Of a stretch of DNA of 64,000 nucleotides, positions 33,045-44,999 are shown in pieces; positions within the stretch are counted from its first letter, which is position 1; the number at the start of each line of letters is the position of its first letter. Location: positions 30,041,665 through 30,105,664 of the forward strand of contig NW_020940358.1 of assembly GCF_900497805.2 (NCBI RefSeq), in the 5' to 3' direction. The notes beneath the pieces were generated by a model. It saw only the letters and a list, made by a program, of their open reading frames with translations. It made no database searches and was not told the DNA's origin. Both the position numbers and the translations under genes were made by a program. The stretch is from Vombatus ursinus. Its lineage: Eukaryota > Chordata > Mammalia > Diprotodontia > Vombatidae.

Positions 33045-33575
33045 AGATCTAGATAAAGAGTTAATCAGGTGCCCGTCAGTTACGGAGTGGTTGAACAAGT
33101 TATGTGATAGAACACTACAATGTGATAAAAAAGATGAAGGAGAGGGTTTCAGAAAAACCTAGGAAGATTTGTACTAACTGATACAAAGTGAAGTGAACAG
33201 AACTAGGAAAACAGGGTACACAATAATAGCAATAGTGTGAAGAGAATGAACTTTGAAAGACTTAGTAAATGATCAAGACAATTTCAGAGGACTCATGATG
33301 AAACATGCTATTTACCTCCAAAGAGAGGCTAGATGGACTCAGAGTACAAAATAAAGCATATTCTGTTTCCTCTTTCTTGCTTTTTATTTATTTTTTATTT
33401 TATTTTTGGACGTAGCTAAGGTAGGAATTTATTTTGCCTGATTATACATATGTGTAGTGAGTTTTGTTTTTCTTGACTTCTCGGTGGGTGGGGGAGGGAA
33501 TAGAAGAGAGAGAAAAAGAGAGAGAGAGAGAATTCAGAAGGGAAAATAAAACAAAATTGAATTTTAAAAAGAATT
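33045..33575 (+). repeat. L1 3' end, 5'-truncated
   Basis: GTGGTTGAACAAGTTATGTG, GAACAGAACTAGGAAAACAG, AGGACTCATGATGAAACATG and an A-rich end (GAATTTTAAAAAGAATT) preceded by a (GA)n tract. Confidence 0.75.
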
Positions 33576-35489
33576 GGAAAACTAAATTAATCTCAGATAT
33601 TAAGTAGTATGTTGTGTCAAGGTGGCCATGCTGTTGGGTGACTAATGGGGTATAAGAATGCAAAAAATCATTCTGTCTTGGAAAAGTCCAGCATCAGTGC
33701 TGATGCCACCTTGGGATCATTCCACCATTGGCATCATCATGAGAGCTACAATAAACAAACTCATCTTCCTTATTTCAGAACAGAAAAAAAAAAATAACCC
33801 AGCCAAGGGAGGCCTCCTTTCTTGAGTAATTATTTGATTTCTGGTGTGAGCTGTTTGCTCTTCATGGCTGAATGTTTGGCATGATGTCTCGCAACTTCAG
33901 GCAGTTTACAATCTGTATCCTAACTCTACCATACCAGTACCTGTCACAACCAAAATGAGCCCTTATCCCAAGCTTGCTGCAGGGGTGTGTGTGTGTATGT
34001 GTGTGTGTGTGTAAGGTTATTTCTTAAGTTATTCATCCCTTTAATTCAGCTTTCTAGTGCTATACCCACAGGCCAGAAATGTAAAAAGAATAAGCAATCA
34101 GCAAGTACAATAGCAAATAACAGGGAGAAGCAGCTTGGTGAGCTGATCTGATTGAAGCTGTTTTAACTAAGCAAGAAGAAGATAATGGGAGCAAGTGAAG
34201 CGCCTGTAATTGTGCACCATCTGCCCATCCCCCATCCCCTGGGCTTCTGGAGCTGAGGACTGTTTAGAGAGCAGAAGTGACTTCGTACCAGGCAAAGCCA
34301 AAAGGAGATAATATTGATGGCCATGGTGCCAAAAGAATATGTTTTATTTGTTTGGGTTGTACACGTGTAATAGTATAATTCTCTGTCCTTTACATCTCTG
34401 GGTCTTTAAAGGCAAAATCTAATGCTTGTGTGGTCATAAGAAATTAATGGACAGAGGTATTTTAGAAAATACTCCCCGGATTTCTAAGAACCTACCAAGG
34501 GACTAAGGCTTCAGTGGTTTGAGTGCAGAGCCAGGTCAAGTTTATGTCCAAGCTTCCATGGCCAGTCATCTCTCTCTTGTTGTCCCTCCTCCTTCTCTCC
34601 CTGACTAAAGATAGGTGGTTTGCTAAAGAACACTGCACCATTTCTGTAAGCCTAGGGCCACAGACTAGGGGGAGAGGAGGAGGAAGAGGGAGATGATCCT
34701 GGCACCTAGCCACCATTGCATCCCTTCAACAGCCTTGAGACTTTGGCTGTCTAAACCTGCAATCTGGTAGATAGGTGCTGAGTTGAGTGTCTGGCTGGTG
34801 AGTCGTGTTGAGTCATGACGAAGCAGCCAGGTGTACTTGAGAAGAGGGGCTTTGAGGTGAGCAGGGAAGCTGGACTTGAGGAGAGGTGGTGCTCTAAATC
34901 ATGAGCAACCATATGGATATGGTGTGAACACGTAGTTTGGGTTTGAGCTTCTGAGGTGGAGGAGCCTGGTGAATATATGAATACCCACACCAACCGCTGC
35001 CCCCACCCCCCCAGGGCTGCATTTGCAGACTTGACAAATTCTCCTGTATGCCCATTTGCTCCTCCCGCTCTCCATCTCATATAATGTCTGAGAAGCAAGA
35101 GCCTCATTGTCTGCTTTTGCAGACACTAAGAAGCTAACTTCCGAGAAATTAGTCAGCCTCTTCCAGTTTTCAGCCCAAGGAGATCAAGGGTTCCCACTAG
35201 TAGAGGCTGCCCAAGCGAACTTATCACCTGTCAGTTTGTATGCTCCAGGCTGCATGCCTGTAGGCGTTTATACTGGTGGTTAGATTATATACTTAGATGC
35301 TGTCTGACACCTTCTACCCAAGTACTAAGATAGAGTGTGTTCTCTCATTTGTCGGTATGACTGGCTTTTTTAGAATTTAGAGGAAAACAGTGTAGAAAGG
35401 AGGCAGAGACCCTCTTCCCAGACCTTGTTCCACACTCTCTGACTTTCTTTATATGGGGTTAGGATATCCTGGGTTCGAAATAACCTTTA
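33576..35489. other. Intron sequence; (TG)n at 33985-34014
   Basis: Mostly unique. A GTGTGTGTGTATGTGTGTGT microsatellite lies at 33985-34014. Minus-strand open frames 34492-34716 and 34751-35107 have no domain and no splice support. Confidence 0.45.
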
Positions 35490-35494
35490 TGTAC

Positions 35495-36065
35495 GTATTC
35501 TTAGAGTCTTAGAGTAAATTTAGCGTAAACCAAGACCTAAAGAGGTTAAGTAACTTGCCCAAGAACAGAGAGGCAGGTTTGGGATTCAAAGGTATTTTTC
35601 TCAGATTCTCAATCTAGCCCGCTCTCCACTCTACCACACTGTTTCTTTGATACCTCACATTTGTAAAGCGCTTTAGGATTTACAACATGCGTGTTTACTA
35701 GGTAAGTGATATCATTCCCATTTAATTTATTTTCTTTTTTAAGATCCATTTTACAGACAAGGAAATCGAGGTCCAGAGACTTTTGCATGACTTACCCATG
35801 GTCAGGCAGATAAGTGTCTGAGGCAGGATTTGAATCCAGGTCTCCTGACTCCAAGTTTGTTGCTCATTTCACCATGCCATACTTTCCTTACAACATTCCC
35901 TGAGAAGGAGGCAGCATCAGCATTCTTGCCCCTTGTTTATATCTGAGGAAACTAAGATTGGGAGAGGTCGGGACTTTTCTAGGATCAGGAGCTATTACAC
36001 TTCAGGGCTAAGACTTGAACCCAATTCTGATTCCAAGCCTGGGCTGCCTGTCCCTGATTCTTAAA
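35495..36065 (-). repeat. Cluster of three MIR-type SINEs
   Basis: 35495-35640 (GAGGTTAAGTAACTTGCCC), 35645-35885 (TTTACAGACAAGGAAATCG, GCAGGATTTGAATCCAGG) and 35900-36065 (TATCTGAGGAAACTAAGATT). All are reverse complement. They end about 150 bp before the exon at 36215. Confidence 0.68.
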
Positions 36066-36214
36066 GCTTAAAGAAAGCAATTTTCAGTTTCTAGATAAAA
36101 AAGAACAAAGAAGCTGCTTGGTTGTGGTCTTCTGCTAGGATTCCTGAACTCCTCAGTGCATGTATCCCTAAGCACCACATCAATGATGCACCCTCCTTCT
36201 CCTCTTCTTTACAG

Positions 36215-36343
36215 CTGTCCTTGCTCTGCCGTCTCCTGGGACTCATGAAACCATCTTCCTTAGGGCAACACTTGACTGCCTGCTCACCAGCCTTGCAAAA
36301 CCAGAATCGACAGCTAGAAGTCAACACGGAGCTAGATCAAAAG
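36215..36343 (+). CDS. FAM178B: FAM178B internal exon (MKPSSL motif)
   Basis: A 129-nt exon, 43 codons, phase 0 in and out. The acceptor is a good CT tract ending TCTTTACAG; the donor is GTGAGC. The peptide begins LSLLCRLLGLMKPSSLGQHL and ends NRQLEVNTELDQK. L-x-x-L-x-x-MKPS-x-L matches SLF2 (recalled [20 protein letters not shown]), and the acidic/polar end matches the stretch before the SLF2 'QAYYLTYILL' exon. The 13 residues after GQHL look like a lineage-specific linker. The next exon should begin with a residue pair like Q/A-Y-Y-L in phase 0. I did not find it in the window, so the gene probably continues beyond 64000, or that exon is too divergent to spot. Confidence 0.9.
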
Positions 36344-38699
36344 GTGAGCCCTTTGCATATCCTCACCTCATCCAGTGTCCAAGACCTGTAGTAAGGCTGT
36401 ATGGTGTGATGTGTTTCCATTACTTTCCATCTTTTGTCCCTCACCAAAAAATTAAAAAAAAATTTTTTTTTAAATCCCTGAGGCGGTTCCAGGGCAGATA
36501 CCAACAGGTTGCCTCCCCTATTAAGAGGAGGTGCTAATTATCTGCTCTATAGCCTGTAATTAGTACCTTTGTACACACCCCCTCACAGAGACACTGACAA
36601 GCAATATAGCATATACTAGGAATGGAGACTCCAGTGTTGAATGTATCCTTGACACCGTACGTGTGAATTACAGTGTCTTTCACAGCTTGACATGGCTTTG
36701 TTTTCCGTAGTGATTTTCAGATTAGTCTTAAACTAAGGCCTAGGGAGCTGGGTGAAGCTGAGTTGCTCATATAGCTGTTGAAACTCTGGCCAGGGGTAGA
36801 ATAAAAAGATAAGGAGACAGTGGTTTTGTAATTGAAATGTAAGGGGAGGTAGATACTTGCTTGACCTAATGAAGACTGAAGGAATCAAATCCCTGGGTTT
36901 CAGGTCCCATCTTTTTCATTCCTAAAGAGCCAAGACCCTTCCATGGGTTGGAATAAAGCTAGATCTGGCCCTTTGGCTTCCTAACACAGAAGCTTGAAGG
37001 CCTTGGCCCTTTTATTTCTCCAAAATTTAGGTAGGCAGCCAGTTCGGAGAAGAACCTTCTCTGAAGTTAATGTCAATTCATCCAAAGATGCAGCCTTTGG
37101 GCATCTTTTTGCAAATCAGATAAAGGAATTAATTACTTAATGAATGTAGGACCATTAAGAAGATGTGATAATTCTCCAGTATGCTTCTCCTCTGGGAAAA
37201 CTGGGAGAAAGTTATCTTTCAGTTCTTCTCGATATTCAGCACATTGCTGAGGCTGCTGTTTCCCAAGAGAGTCACAGCTACCTCCGTTCCCTGTTCTGCT
37301 TTGTCAAGTATTATCTATAAGCCAGACCCACTTGTTTATTATAGCTCCTGGCTTGTGCTCAAGTTTCTGAAAAAGCAGAACCAGTAACTGACCACTTAAG
37401 GACAAAGGTAGCTCTTTACCCCAAAATGGGTGAAGTTAGCTTTTGGTTCGTGTATAAGCAGCCTCTTTAATCCTGGATGCCTTGAGCGTGGATGAGCAAT
37501 GCTTGTTGAGAGGCAGGCCTACACCATAACAAAATGGGAATGGTAGAAGAAAAAGGAAGGTAGGGGGAGAGAAAGGAAGGAAGAGTATATAATGAAGATT
37601 CATAAAGTACCACCACTATGTACTTCAGCAGCCACCCATAGGTGCCAAAGAGTTGCCTTGACCATCTTAGCTATTGCCATCTCCAACTCAGTAGGCTGTC
37701 ATTTTTAGCTTTACTGTCTATCCGTGCCTTTCTGACAATAGAATATATCCATCTAAAAGGCCAAAAGATAATGAGAAATAAGAAGGATCATTGGTTATTT
37801 TAGGAACCATTGCCATTGCATATAGAGGATGCTATGAAAGTTCCATGTGTTGGATGGCCACCATTTTAGAAAATGGACTGTTGTACTCACACCAGAAAAA
37901 GAGTGGGCTTGCAAACCTGGCTTGGTGCACATAAACACAGGGTTTGAGATGCTGGTGGACTTAAGAGGGGAATGGAGGAGATTCTACAGAGGAGAATAAG
38001 AGGGGGTTCTGAATGACTTTCCTGCTAGAAACTTACTCATTGAAGCTTGAGGCCATTTGAGAGACTCTTTTTCTCTCTCCCTCTTGTTCCACATTTGCTT
38101 TCCTTGGAGCTGTTTCCTTGCCCTGCGGGGCAGAATGTTGAGTAAGGTAATCAAGAATCAGGTGGGAAAAAGAACATTGCCCCAGTAAAGGCAAGCAGAA
38201 GCAAATGGGGTGGATGGGTTGTGTGGTATTTTGTTTGAGTGAACTGAAAAGTTCAAGTTAGACTATTTAAGAAACCCTCATCCCTATGCTACTCAGGCAG
38301 GGTGGGGCCTGATGAGTGGTCTATGATAAAACTCATTGGAAGCTGGCGCCCAGTCTTAATTCTACTACAACTGACTCCTCATTAGGGTCGAGCATGTTTC
38401 ATCTTCAAAGAAGACCAGACTCATCTCTAGCCAGAGAGCCAGTGGCGTCATTAACCCAGTTTTACAGGTAGCCATGTTCTCTGCCGCTGAAGAGCCTTTC
38501 ATCCTGCAAACTCAAAGGGTTTGGCTTCTCCCCATGGTGTAGATGGGGAAACTGAGGCCAGGGTAGCCATGATATTAACCTAAAGTGACCCTGCTTGGTA
38601 AAAAAAAAATGGCAGCTTTCCCCAACTCTTGAGGCTATGCTCTCACGTACATTTTGCCATAGACTTATCCCACTTTGGCTATATTCACCCCAGAGAAAA
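36344..38699. other. Intron sequence, nothing recognised
   Basis: No clear repeat and no FAM178-like exon. An acceptor-like CACAG at about 37275 is followed by an open stretch whose phase-0 translation has no family resemblance and soon meets a stop. Confidence 0.45.
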
Positions 38700-39655
38700 C
38701 CAACCAGTATCCTATCCCTAGTTCCACCTTCCATAGGAAATTACAACTTCTGCCAAAGACTTCTATTTCTTCTCTCAATTTCTTTCAAACACTTCTGACC
38801 ATGTCATCTCACCACTCAAACTCCAGTGACTTCCTGTTACCTCCAGGATCAAATATAAAATGTTCTGTTTGGCATTTAAAGCCTTTCACAACACGAAATA
38901 ACAAAAAGTAAAGTGAGCAGAACAAAGAGAATGTTGTATATGGTAACAGCAATATTATTCAAAGAATAATTGTGAACAACGAAGTTTGAGTACTATAAAT
39001 ACTGAAATCAACTATAAAGGACCTATGAAGGAAGATGCTATCCACCTCCAAAGAAAGAACTGATAAATAGAAGTATGTGTAGTGTGGTTTTAGATATATT
39101 TATAAATCTGTGTCAAATGGCACCTTCTCTAATGCACGGTGAAAAGGGAGAGAGTGAGACAGGAACTTAAAATGTAACAAAAAAATTTTAAATTAAATTT
39201 AAAAAATAATCAAGCCTTTCATAGTCTGGGCCCTTCCTACCTTTCCACATGTCTTACATTTTATTCCCCTTCAAACACTTGATGATCCAACTCTGTTGGC
39301 CTGCTGGCTGTTCGTTTAACAAGACACTCCATCTCTAGACTCTGTACCTTTTCCCCCAAGCCTGGAATGCTCTTCGGTCTCATCTCTATCTACTGGCTTC
39401 CCTGACCTCTTCAAGACTCAGGTCAAATTCTGCCTTCTGCAGAAGGCCTTTCCTAGTTCCCCCTACTATGAATGCCTTCCCCCTGAGATGACCTTGTATC
39501 TACTCTTCATATATCTTGCATTGTTATTTGCATATTGTTTCATCTGTTAGAAAGTGAACTCCTTGAGGGCAGACCATATTTTTTGCCCTTTTTTTGTATC
39601 CCTAGCACTTGGAACCTGGCATATAGTAAGTGCTTAATAAATGCTTCTTGATTCA
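38700..39655 (+). repeat. L2 LINE 3' region split by an L1 3' end
   Basis: Left block 38700-38888 (CTGACCATGTCATCTCACCA, CTCCAGGATCAAATATAAA, GTTTGGCATTTAAAGCC). Right block 39209-39655 (CTGGAATGCTCTTCGGTCTC, GAACTCCTTGAGGGCAGACC, ATAGTAAGTGCTTAATAAAT). Confidence 0.85.
38889..39208 (+). repeat. L1 3' end inside L2
   Basis: AAAGTGAGCAGAACAAAGAG, CTATCCACCTCCAAAGAAAG and the A-rich end AAAATTTTAAATTAAATTT. Direct repeat AAGCCTTTCA on both sides (about 38878 and 39212). Confidence 0.8.
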
Positions 39656-39739
39656 CTTATTCCTCTCCCATGGCTGTGCAACTTTGGTCAAGTTGTTTAT
39701 CTATCTCCTCACTGTATAGTCTTTTCAATCAATCAGGAG

Positions 39740-39998
39740 GGAACAGAACAGATATTTATTAATATTATATTCTATATTATATGCCAGACCCTGTTCTAAT
39801 CTCTTTACAAATATTTGATCCTTGCAATAGCTCTGTGAGGTAGATAATATCTGCATTTTACAGCTGAAAAGTTTGAGGCAGACAGAGGTTAAGTGATTTG
39901 CCCAGGATCACATGACTATTAAGTGTCTGAAGCCAGATTTGAACTTAAATCTTTGTGATTCCAAGTCCAGAGCTCTTTCCCTTTCACTAGCTGCCTCA
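39740..39998 (-). repeat. MIR-type SINE, nearly complete
   Basis: ATATGCCAGACCCTGTTCTA, TGAGGTAGATAATATCTGC, GGTTAAGTGATTTGCCCAGG and CCAGATTTGAACTTAAATC. Confidence 0.78.
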
Positions 39999-39999
39999 A

Positions 40000-40215
40000 G
40001 CAATCAGCAAGCATTTATTAAGCACTTACTATGTGGTAGCTCCTCTGCTAAGTGCTGGTGATAGAAAGAAAGGCAAAAATGTAAAAACAGCACCTGCCTT
40101 CAAGGAGCTTACATACTAATTGGGAAGACAATACATAAATAGGTACATGTACAAGAGATACAGAGTAGAAGGAAGACAGTCTTAGAGAAAATGGTTCAAA
40201 TGACTGGGGGCACTG
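40000..40215 (-). repeat. L2 LINE 3' end
   Basis: AAGCATTTATTAAGCACTTA, GTGATAGAAAGAAAGGCAA, CTTCAAGGAGCTTACATAC: complement of the L2 3' UTR. Confidence 0.78.
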
Positions 40216-40594
40216 GGAGCCTATATAGCCTCAGAATCTACCTCTTTCACCACCTTCTTTGGCATTCACACTATAAAGAGAGTCTTTGTATGAGGATGAA
40301 GACTCAGCTTTTCCCATCAGATGCTCTTGGCTATAGAAATGTCACACAGTTATGACAGTAACAATCATAATGTATTGTTAGTAATTATCAGCTACCAAGA
40401 TTCCTGCCTTGGAAAGCCAACCACCCATTAACAAAGGAGGCAGCCTGTTCTAGTGGACATAACCCCATCGTGGGAATTCTTGAGACTCACTTCTTGTCCC
40501 AGCTCAGTCAGAGTCAACCAGCAAAGCAGTAGCAGAGCTCAGAATGCTCTCACAGTGGTTTGTGCCAGCCCTGGAGTTGAAATTTGATGACTGA

Positions 40595-40735
40595 GGGTGG
40601 GAATATTAGTTTTACCACTTAACTCTGTGACCTTGGGAAAGCTGCTTAGTCTCTCTGGGCCTCAATTTCCTCATTTGTAAAATGAAAGGGTTCAACGAGA
40701 TGGTCTCTAGATCCCATGATCTTATAAACTTTAAA
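40595..40735 (+). repeat. MIR-type SINE with CR1/L3-like tail
   Basis: ACTCTGTGACCTTGGGAAAG, GGCCTCAATTTCCTCATTTG and AAAGGGTTCAACGAGATGGT. Confidence 0.7.
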
Positions 40736-42062
40736 GCATTTTTTTTTTAATCCTTTTGAAGGCCTGGAAAAAAGGGTTTCATGAATGTGCTTCACAGTGG
40801 TTTTAATATTCACCGACACATTCTAGTCACCAGGTTTTGAATCACATTTCTCTAGAAAAAATATAACATTTGGTCAAATAAAAGAGGTCAAAGTAAAAAG
40901 ATGCTTTACTGGTCGTAATGATGGTGGTGATAGTTATGATATAGTTTGAAAAGACTGAAAGTAAGACAGAGGTAATCTGTCAGGTTGAAAGTAGAAGGAG
41001 AAAATGTCCTAGCAAAAATTCTTCAAGACTGCTTGTAGGTACCTCGATTTGGCCTGTGAGGTAACCATCCTTGCCCCTGGAAGTGGTTCCATCCAGGCTC
41101 TGTAGTGCAGGAGGCTCTGATTTCTTTCTCTATTCTCTGTCAGTATTGTATAACCAGATCCAGTTTAGTAGCATGACCATCTCAAAGTCACCAACAAGAG
41201 CCAGAAAATTTTACGTGGTCCAAGTTTCTTCCCAATCATATGGAACTGAAAGTGATGCTGACACAGGGGAAGGTGAAGAGAAATTTGGAACAGAACTGAC
41301 ACATTCAGGAAGGTCTTCTAGAAGACACTCTGGACTCCCAGTAGCCTTGGTGCCAGCCACTAGGCAGGACACACATTTGCTTTTTCTGCCTTCTGTTTGG
41401 TAGCATGTCTTCTGTTTGCCATAGTCTAGAAAAATATCCTGATGAGGCAGAAAAACAGGCTTTGTGTCTCTGGGGGTTTCTTCATCTATGCTAATTTAGT
41501 TCCACCCAGACCTGAGCTGTGGAGTGACAGAGCTGCCTCAACACCAAGCCCCATGAGTGCATATGTGTCTGGGTGCTCATGCTCCCCCAGGTTTCCCTTC
41601 TGAGTGTGCATACTCAAGCTTCTCTGGGCTTGGGTGGTGAGTGTGGATGATAGTGTGTTTGTTAATATAGGATGTGTGTTTGTTTTGATTTTATTGTATG
41701 AATGTGTGTGCTTTCGTAATGTTTCTGTGTATGTCTCTGCTCATGTTGTGTATGTCTACTGATGTTTCTCTGTGTATTGCTTGTTAGGCATGGAACTCCA
41801 TTGTGTTTTTGTATGTATTGTATGTTTTTGTGTGCATTGTGTTCTGTGTGATGTCTTAATAGAGGAGATGAACAAGTTTTACTGCTTTCACTGCTGCGTC
41901 AGGTAGCCAGGCCAGGTAGATCTGTCTGGGGCGTATGGGGTGAGGTTTGGCCAGGTCATGACAGGGAGAGGCACTTTTTTCCCCCCTCTCTCATCAGGGA
42001 GGAATTAAAGATGCTTCCATATCCTGAGAGCAAAACCAGCCTCTGCTGTCTTTGGGAGTCCT
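40736..42062. other. Intron sequence; TG-rich around 41630-41850
   Basis: No exon. The open frame 41071-41403 has no domain. The 41630-41850 stretch is imperfect TG-rich low complexity. Confidence 0.45.
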
Positions 42063-42068
42063 TACTCC

Positions 42069-42115
<47 letters not shown>

Positions 42116-42125
42116 NNNNNNNNNN

Positions 42126-42213
<88 letters not shown>

Positions 42214-42216
42214 TTT
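42063..42216. repeat. (TTTC)n microsatellite with assembly gap
   Basis: Long TTTC array interrupted by ten N at 42116-42125, so its true length is unknown. The Phe/Leu/Ser and Lys/Glu/Arg open frames across it are artefacts. Confidence 0.97.
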
Positions 42217-42351
42217 TTTGTGAGGCAATGGGGTTAAGTGACTTGCCCAGGGTCACACAGTAAGTGTAAAGTGTCTGAGGCTGGATTTGAACTCAGGTCC
42301 TCCTGACTCTAGGGCTGGTGCTCTATCCATTGCATCACCTAGCTGATGCCT
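42217..42351 (-). repeat. Short poly-A CORE-SINE next to the TTTC array
   Basis: GGGTTAAGTGACTTGCCCAG, GGATTTGAACTCAGGTCC, CTCTATCCATTGCATCACC. Its A tail (T tract on this strand) runs into the TTTC array, which probably grew from it. Confidence 0.88.
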
Positions 42352-42454
42352 CTTTTTTTCTTTCTTTATGAGCAAATTGTATTGTGCATCACCCAGACCC
42401 ACGTGATTGCCCCTTTGCTCTTGGACCCAGTAAGGATAAGAGAAGTAAGCAGAG

Positions 42455-43222
42455 GGTTCCAAGATCCAATCCCCACTGGGGTCTAACTTGAAATCCAGTC
42501 GTGTCTTAAAGACTTCTACTGTGATGGACAACTTTAATTATTCGGGAAATTTTTCCTTATAGTTAGCAAAAAATCTGACTGCCTGCATCTACTCATTCTG
42601 TCCTCAGGGGCCAGGAGTTTAATTCTTTTTCCATGTAATAGCCCTTGACATATTTGAAGACAGCTATCATTTGCCTTCTGAGGCTTATCTTCTTCAGGCC
42701 AACTATCCCTATTTCCTATAATTGATCCTCATTTGCCGAGCCTTATCACTGTCCTGGGCACCCTCATCTGGACATAACTGAAGTTTGTCAGTTTCTTTCC
42801 TAGAACTTGGTGCCCAGAATTAAATGCAGTGCCCTGGACATGGTCTGACAAGAACAGAGAGCATTGGGACTGCCACTGCCTTGCTTCTGGATGCTTTATT
42901 GTCCTGTGGACAATGTGAGCTTTTAGGCTGCCATGTCACACTGTGCGCTCATATCAGTTTGCCATCTTCTTAAATCCCAATATCTTTTCCACATAAACTG
43001 TTGTTTAGCCATGCTTCTCAATCCTGAACTTGTAAAATTGATCTGTTGATCCCAAATGATGATCTTTACATTTATCCCTAATTAATTCTATCTTCTTAAT
43101 TTTGGCCTGTTCTGACTCCATCATCTGCTGTGTTGGCTATTCTACTAGCTTTGTGTCATCCATAAAGTTGATAGGTTTGTATGCCTTTATCCAAGTTGTT
43201 GATTATAATATCTGTCCTCCCT
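42455..43222 (-). mobile_element. CR1/L3 LINE 3' region
   Basis: Complement reading gives the CR1/L3 3' UTR (AAGGAAAAATTTCCCGAAT, AAAGTTGTCCATC), and further right the C-terminal RT region (complement of TTTGTGTCATCCATAAAGTT and CCTTTATCCAAGTTGTTGA). Confidence 0.72.
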
Positions 43223-43229
43223 ACCCCAC

Positions 43230-43313
43230 AAAGATGTTAATAGAGATCAAATTATATAATGACTGCACATCACAAAAAGCTTTATAAGCATAAAGTATTA
43301 TTATTATTAACTC
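43230..43313 (+). repeat. MIR/Ther-type 3' tail
   Basis: GAGATCAAATTATATAATG, AAAAGCTTTATAAGCATAAA and (TTA)n: an L2-like SINE tail. Confidence 0.5.
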
Positions 43314-43597
43314 TACAACATAATTTTCATCCTGACTGTAGCAGAGTAAACACTTGGCTTCTAGGCTTCGTGAGAGGGAAAGGGAGAAGTCCTATTCTCT
43401 GAGGTGGAACCTCAGAGTTCCCTATTCCCAGTCCTGTTCTCTCATCATGAAATAACACTTCCCTTTTGACTTCACACACATGAGTGTAAGACACACATGT
43501 GTATGTTGGAGATAATGATAGCTCCATTTGTTTTGTGAATCTTGACTCCTGAAAGAGGGATTCAGAGGAAACTTTTTTTTTTTTAAACATGAGGTAG

Positions 43598-43765
43598 GGG
43601 GCTGCTAGGTGGCGCAATGGATAGAGCACCAGCCCTGGAGTCAGGAGGACCTGAGTTCAAATTTGGCCTCAGGCACTTGACACTTACTAGCTGTGTGACC
43701 TGGGCAAGTCACTTAACTCCATTGCCTAGACAAAAAAACAAACAAACAAACAAACACAAAAAAAG
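43598..43765 (+). repeat. Short poly-A CORE-SINE with exact TSD
   Basis: GGGGCTGCTAGGTGGCGCAA, GAGTTCAAATTTGG, CTGTGTGACCTGGGCAAG, with the tail (AAAC)n. Direct repeat ATGAGGTAG at 43589-43597 and 43766-43774. Confidence 0.9.
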
Positions 43766-43775
43766 ATGAGGTAGA

Positions 43776-44109
43776 AACTCCCAGGTTCTATCCCAGAATG
43801 TCCATGTACCTTCCCTTTCTGTGTCTCAGTTTCCTTCCTTTGTAAATTGAGAATGATCAGGTTTTCTTCACAATCTGATTCACTATTTATATGATCCTTA
43901 GGAAGGAGGTCTCTGAAAAACTATGCTGAAAAGAATTTGTAATTAGATTACTGATTGATGGACACACCAAACATTAGCAATTACTTAACCTTACCTAGAG
44001 TTTCAGAATGAATACTTCTAAGGAAATTGAGAACAAGTACTGCAAAGTCCAGTCCAGTTGTGCCTAACAGGCTTGAAATTGTAAGAGATATCTTTGTTTT
44101 TTTCATCTT
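43776..44109. other. Intron sequence, nothing recognised
   Basis: No exon or clear repeat. Confidence 0.4.
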
Positions 44110-44760
44110 CTTTGTCTTTCATATCAATAAGCACCTCTTATTTATTCTTCCTTTGAACTATCTCTCAAATTCCTCCTTTCCTCATCATGCCCTCTATTCA
44201 GGTCCAGGCTCCCATAACTACTTCTTCTTTTTTTTTTTTCGTAACTGCTTAACTTTCCCGTTTCACCACTAGTTTCTTCCTCCCTTTAATCCATCCTGAA
44301 TACAATTGTTTTATTTTTCATAACTCCTCTGCTTAAGAAGAATGGCTTCTTGTCCATTTGATTGAAAATGAACTACTTTGTGTGGCATTCAAGACTCTCC
44401 AAACATCAACTAGTCCTACATTATCCATTCAACTTGGTCTCATACTGTTTCCAGATACAAATCCTTCACACTAGTCACCCTATTGTCTCGCTCATACACC
44501 ACACTTACTTCTGCTACCCAAGGTGGTACCCTTTGTCTGGAACATTCTTCCTGCTCTATCTTACAGGTCAGTGCTCAGCTTAGTATCCATCTCCTCAAAA
44601 CCTCTGCTGCCTACTCCAGCCCATTATTTCTTGCTTTGAATTTCTATAGTTCTTATCATCTGTATTGCATTCTCTAATACTTGGTTATATACTACTTTGT
44701 ATTGTTTTCTAGTTGTCTCTCCAACTCCACCTTCCCCAACATAAGGTTACTAATGTGCTT
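44110..44760 (+). repeat. L2-like LINE fragment, divergent
   Basis: GTGTGGCATTCAAGACTCTC (L2 'ggcatttaaagcccttc'), TTGTCTGGAACATTCTTCC and CATCTCCTCAAAACCTCTGC in L2 order, but with low identity. Confidence 0.5.
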
Positions 44761-44999
44761 CCTTGTAATTACATCCTCAAGAATGCCCCCAGTTTCAGGG
44801 GACTTCTTGACTCTGGGGTCCTAGAAACAACTTGTGACATAAAATCTCAGCATTTTGCAGACACAGGATAGGCGGACAAGGAAGTGGACATGCTCAGTAT
44901 ACAAGAGGTAGAATAGGGGTTAATAAGTGGCCAAAGGAGAAGGAAGACCGGTCTCTAGATTGAAGGGCAATTACAGAGTTTCCATGGCAGCTAGAGACT

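Noticed and set aside
37275-37390. Candidate downstream FAM178B exon after CACAG
   Set aside because: The phase-0 translation has no family resemblance and reaches a stop without a donor.
42011-42256. Phe/Leu/Ser and Lys/Glu/Arg repeat proteins on both strands
   Set aside because: Translations of a TTTC microsatellite spanning an assembly gap.
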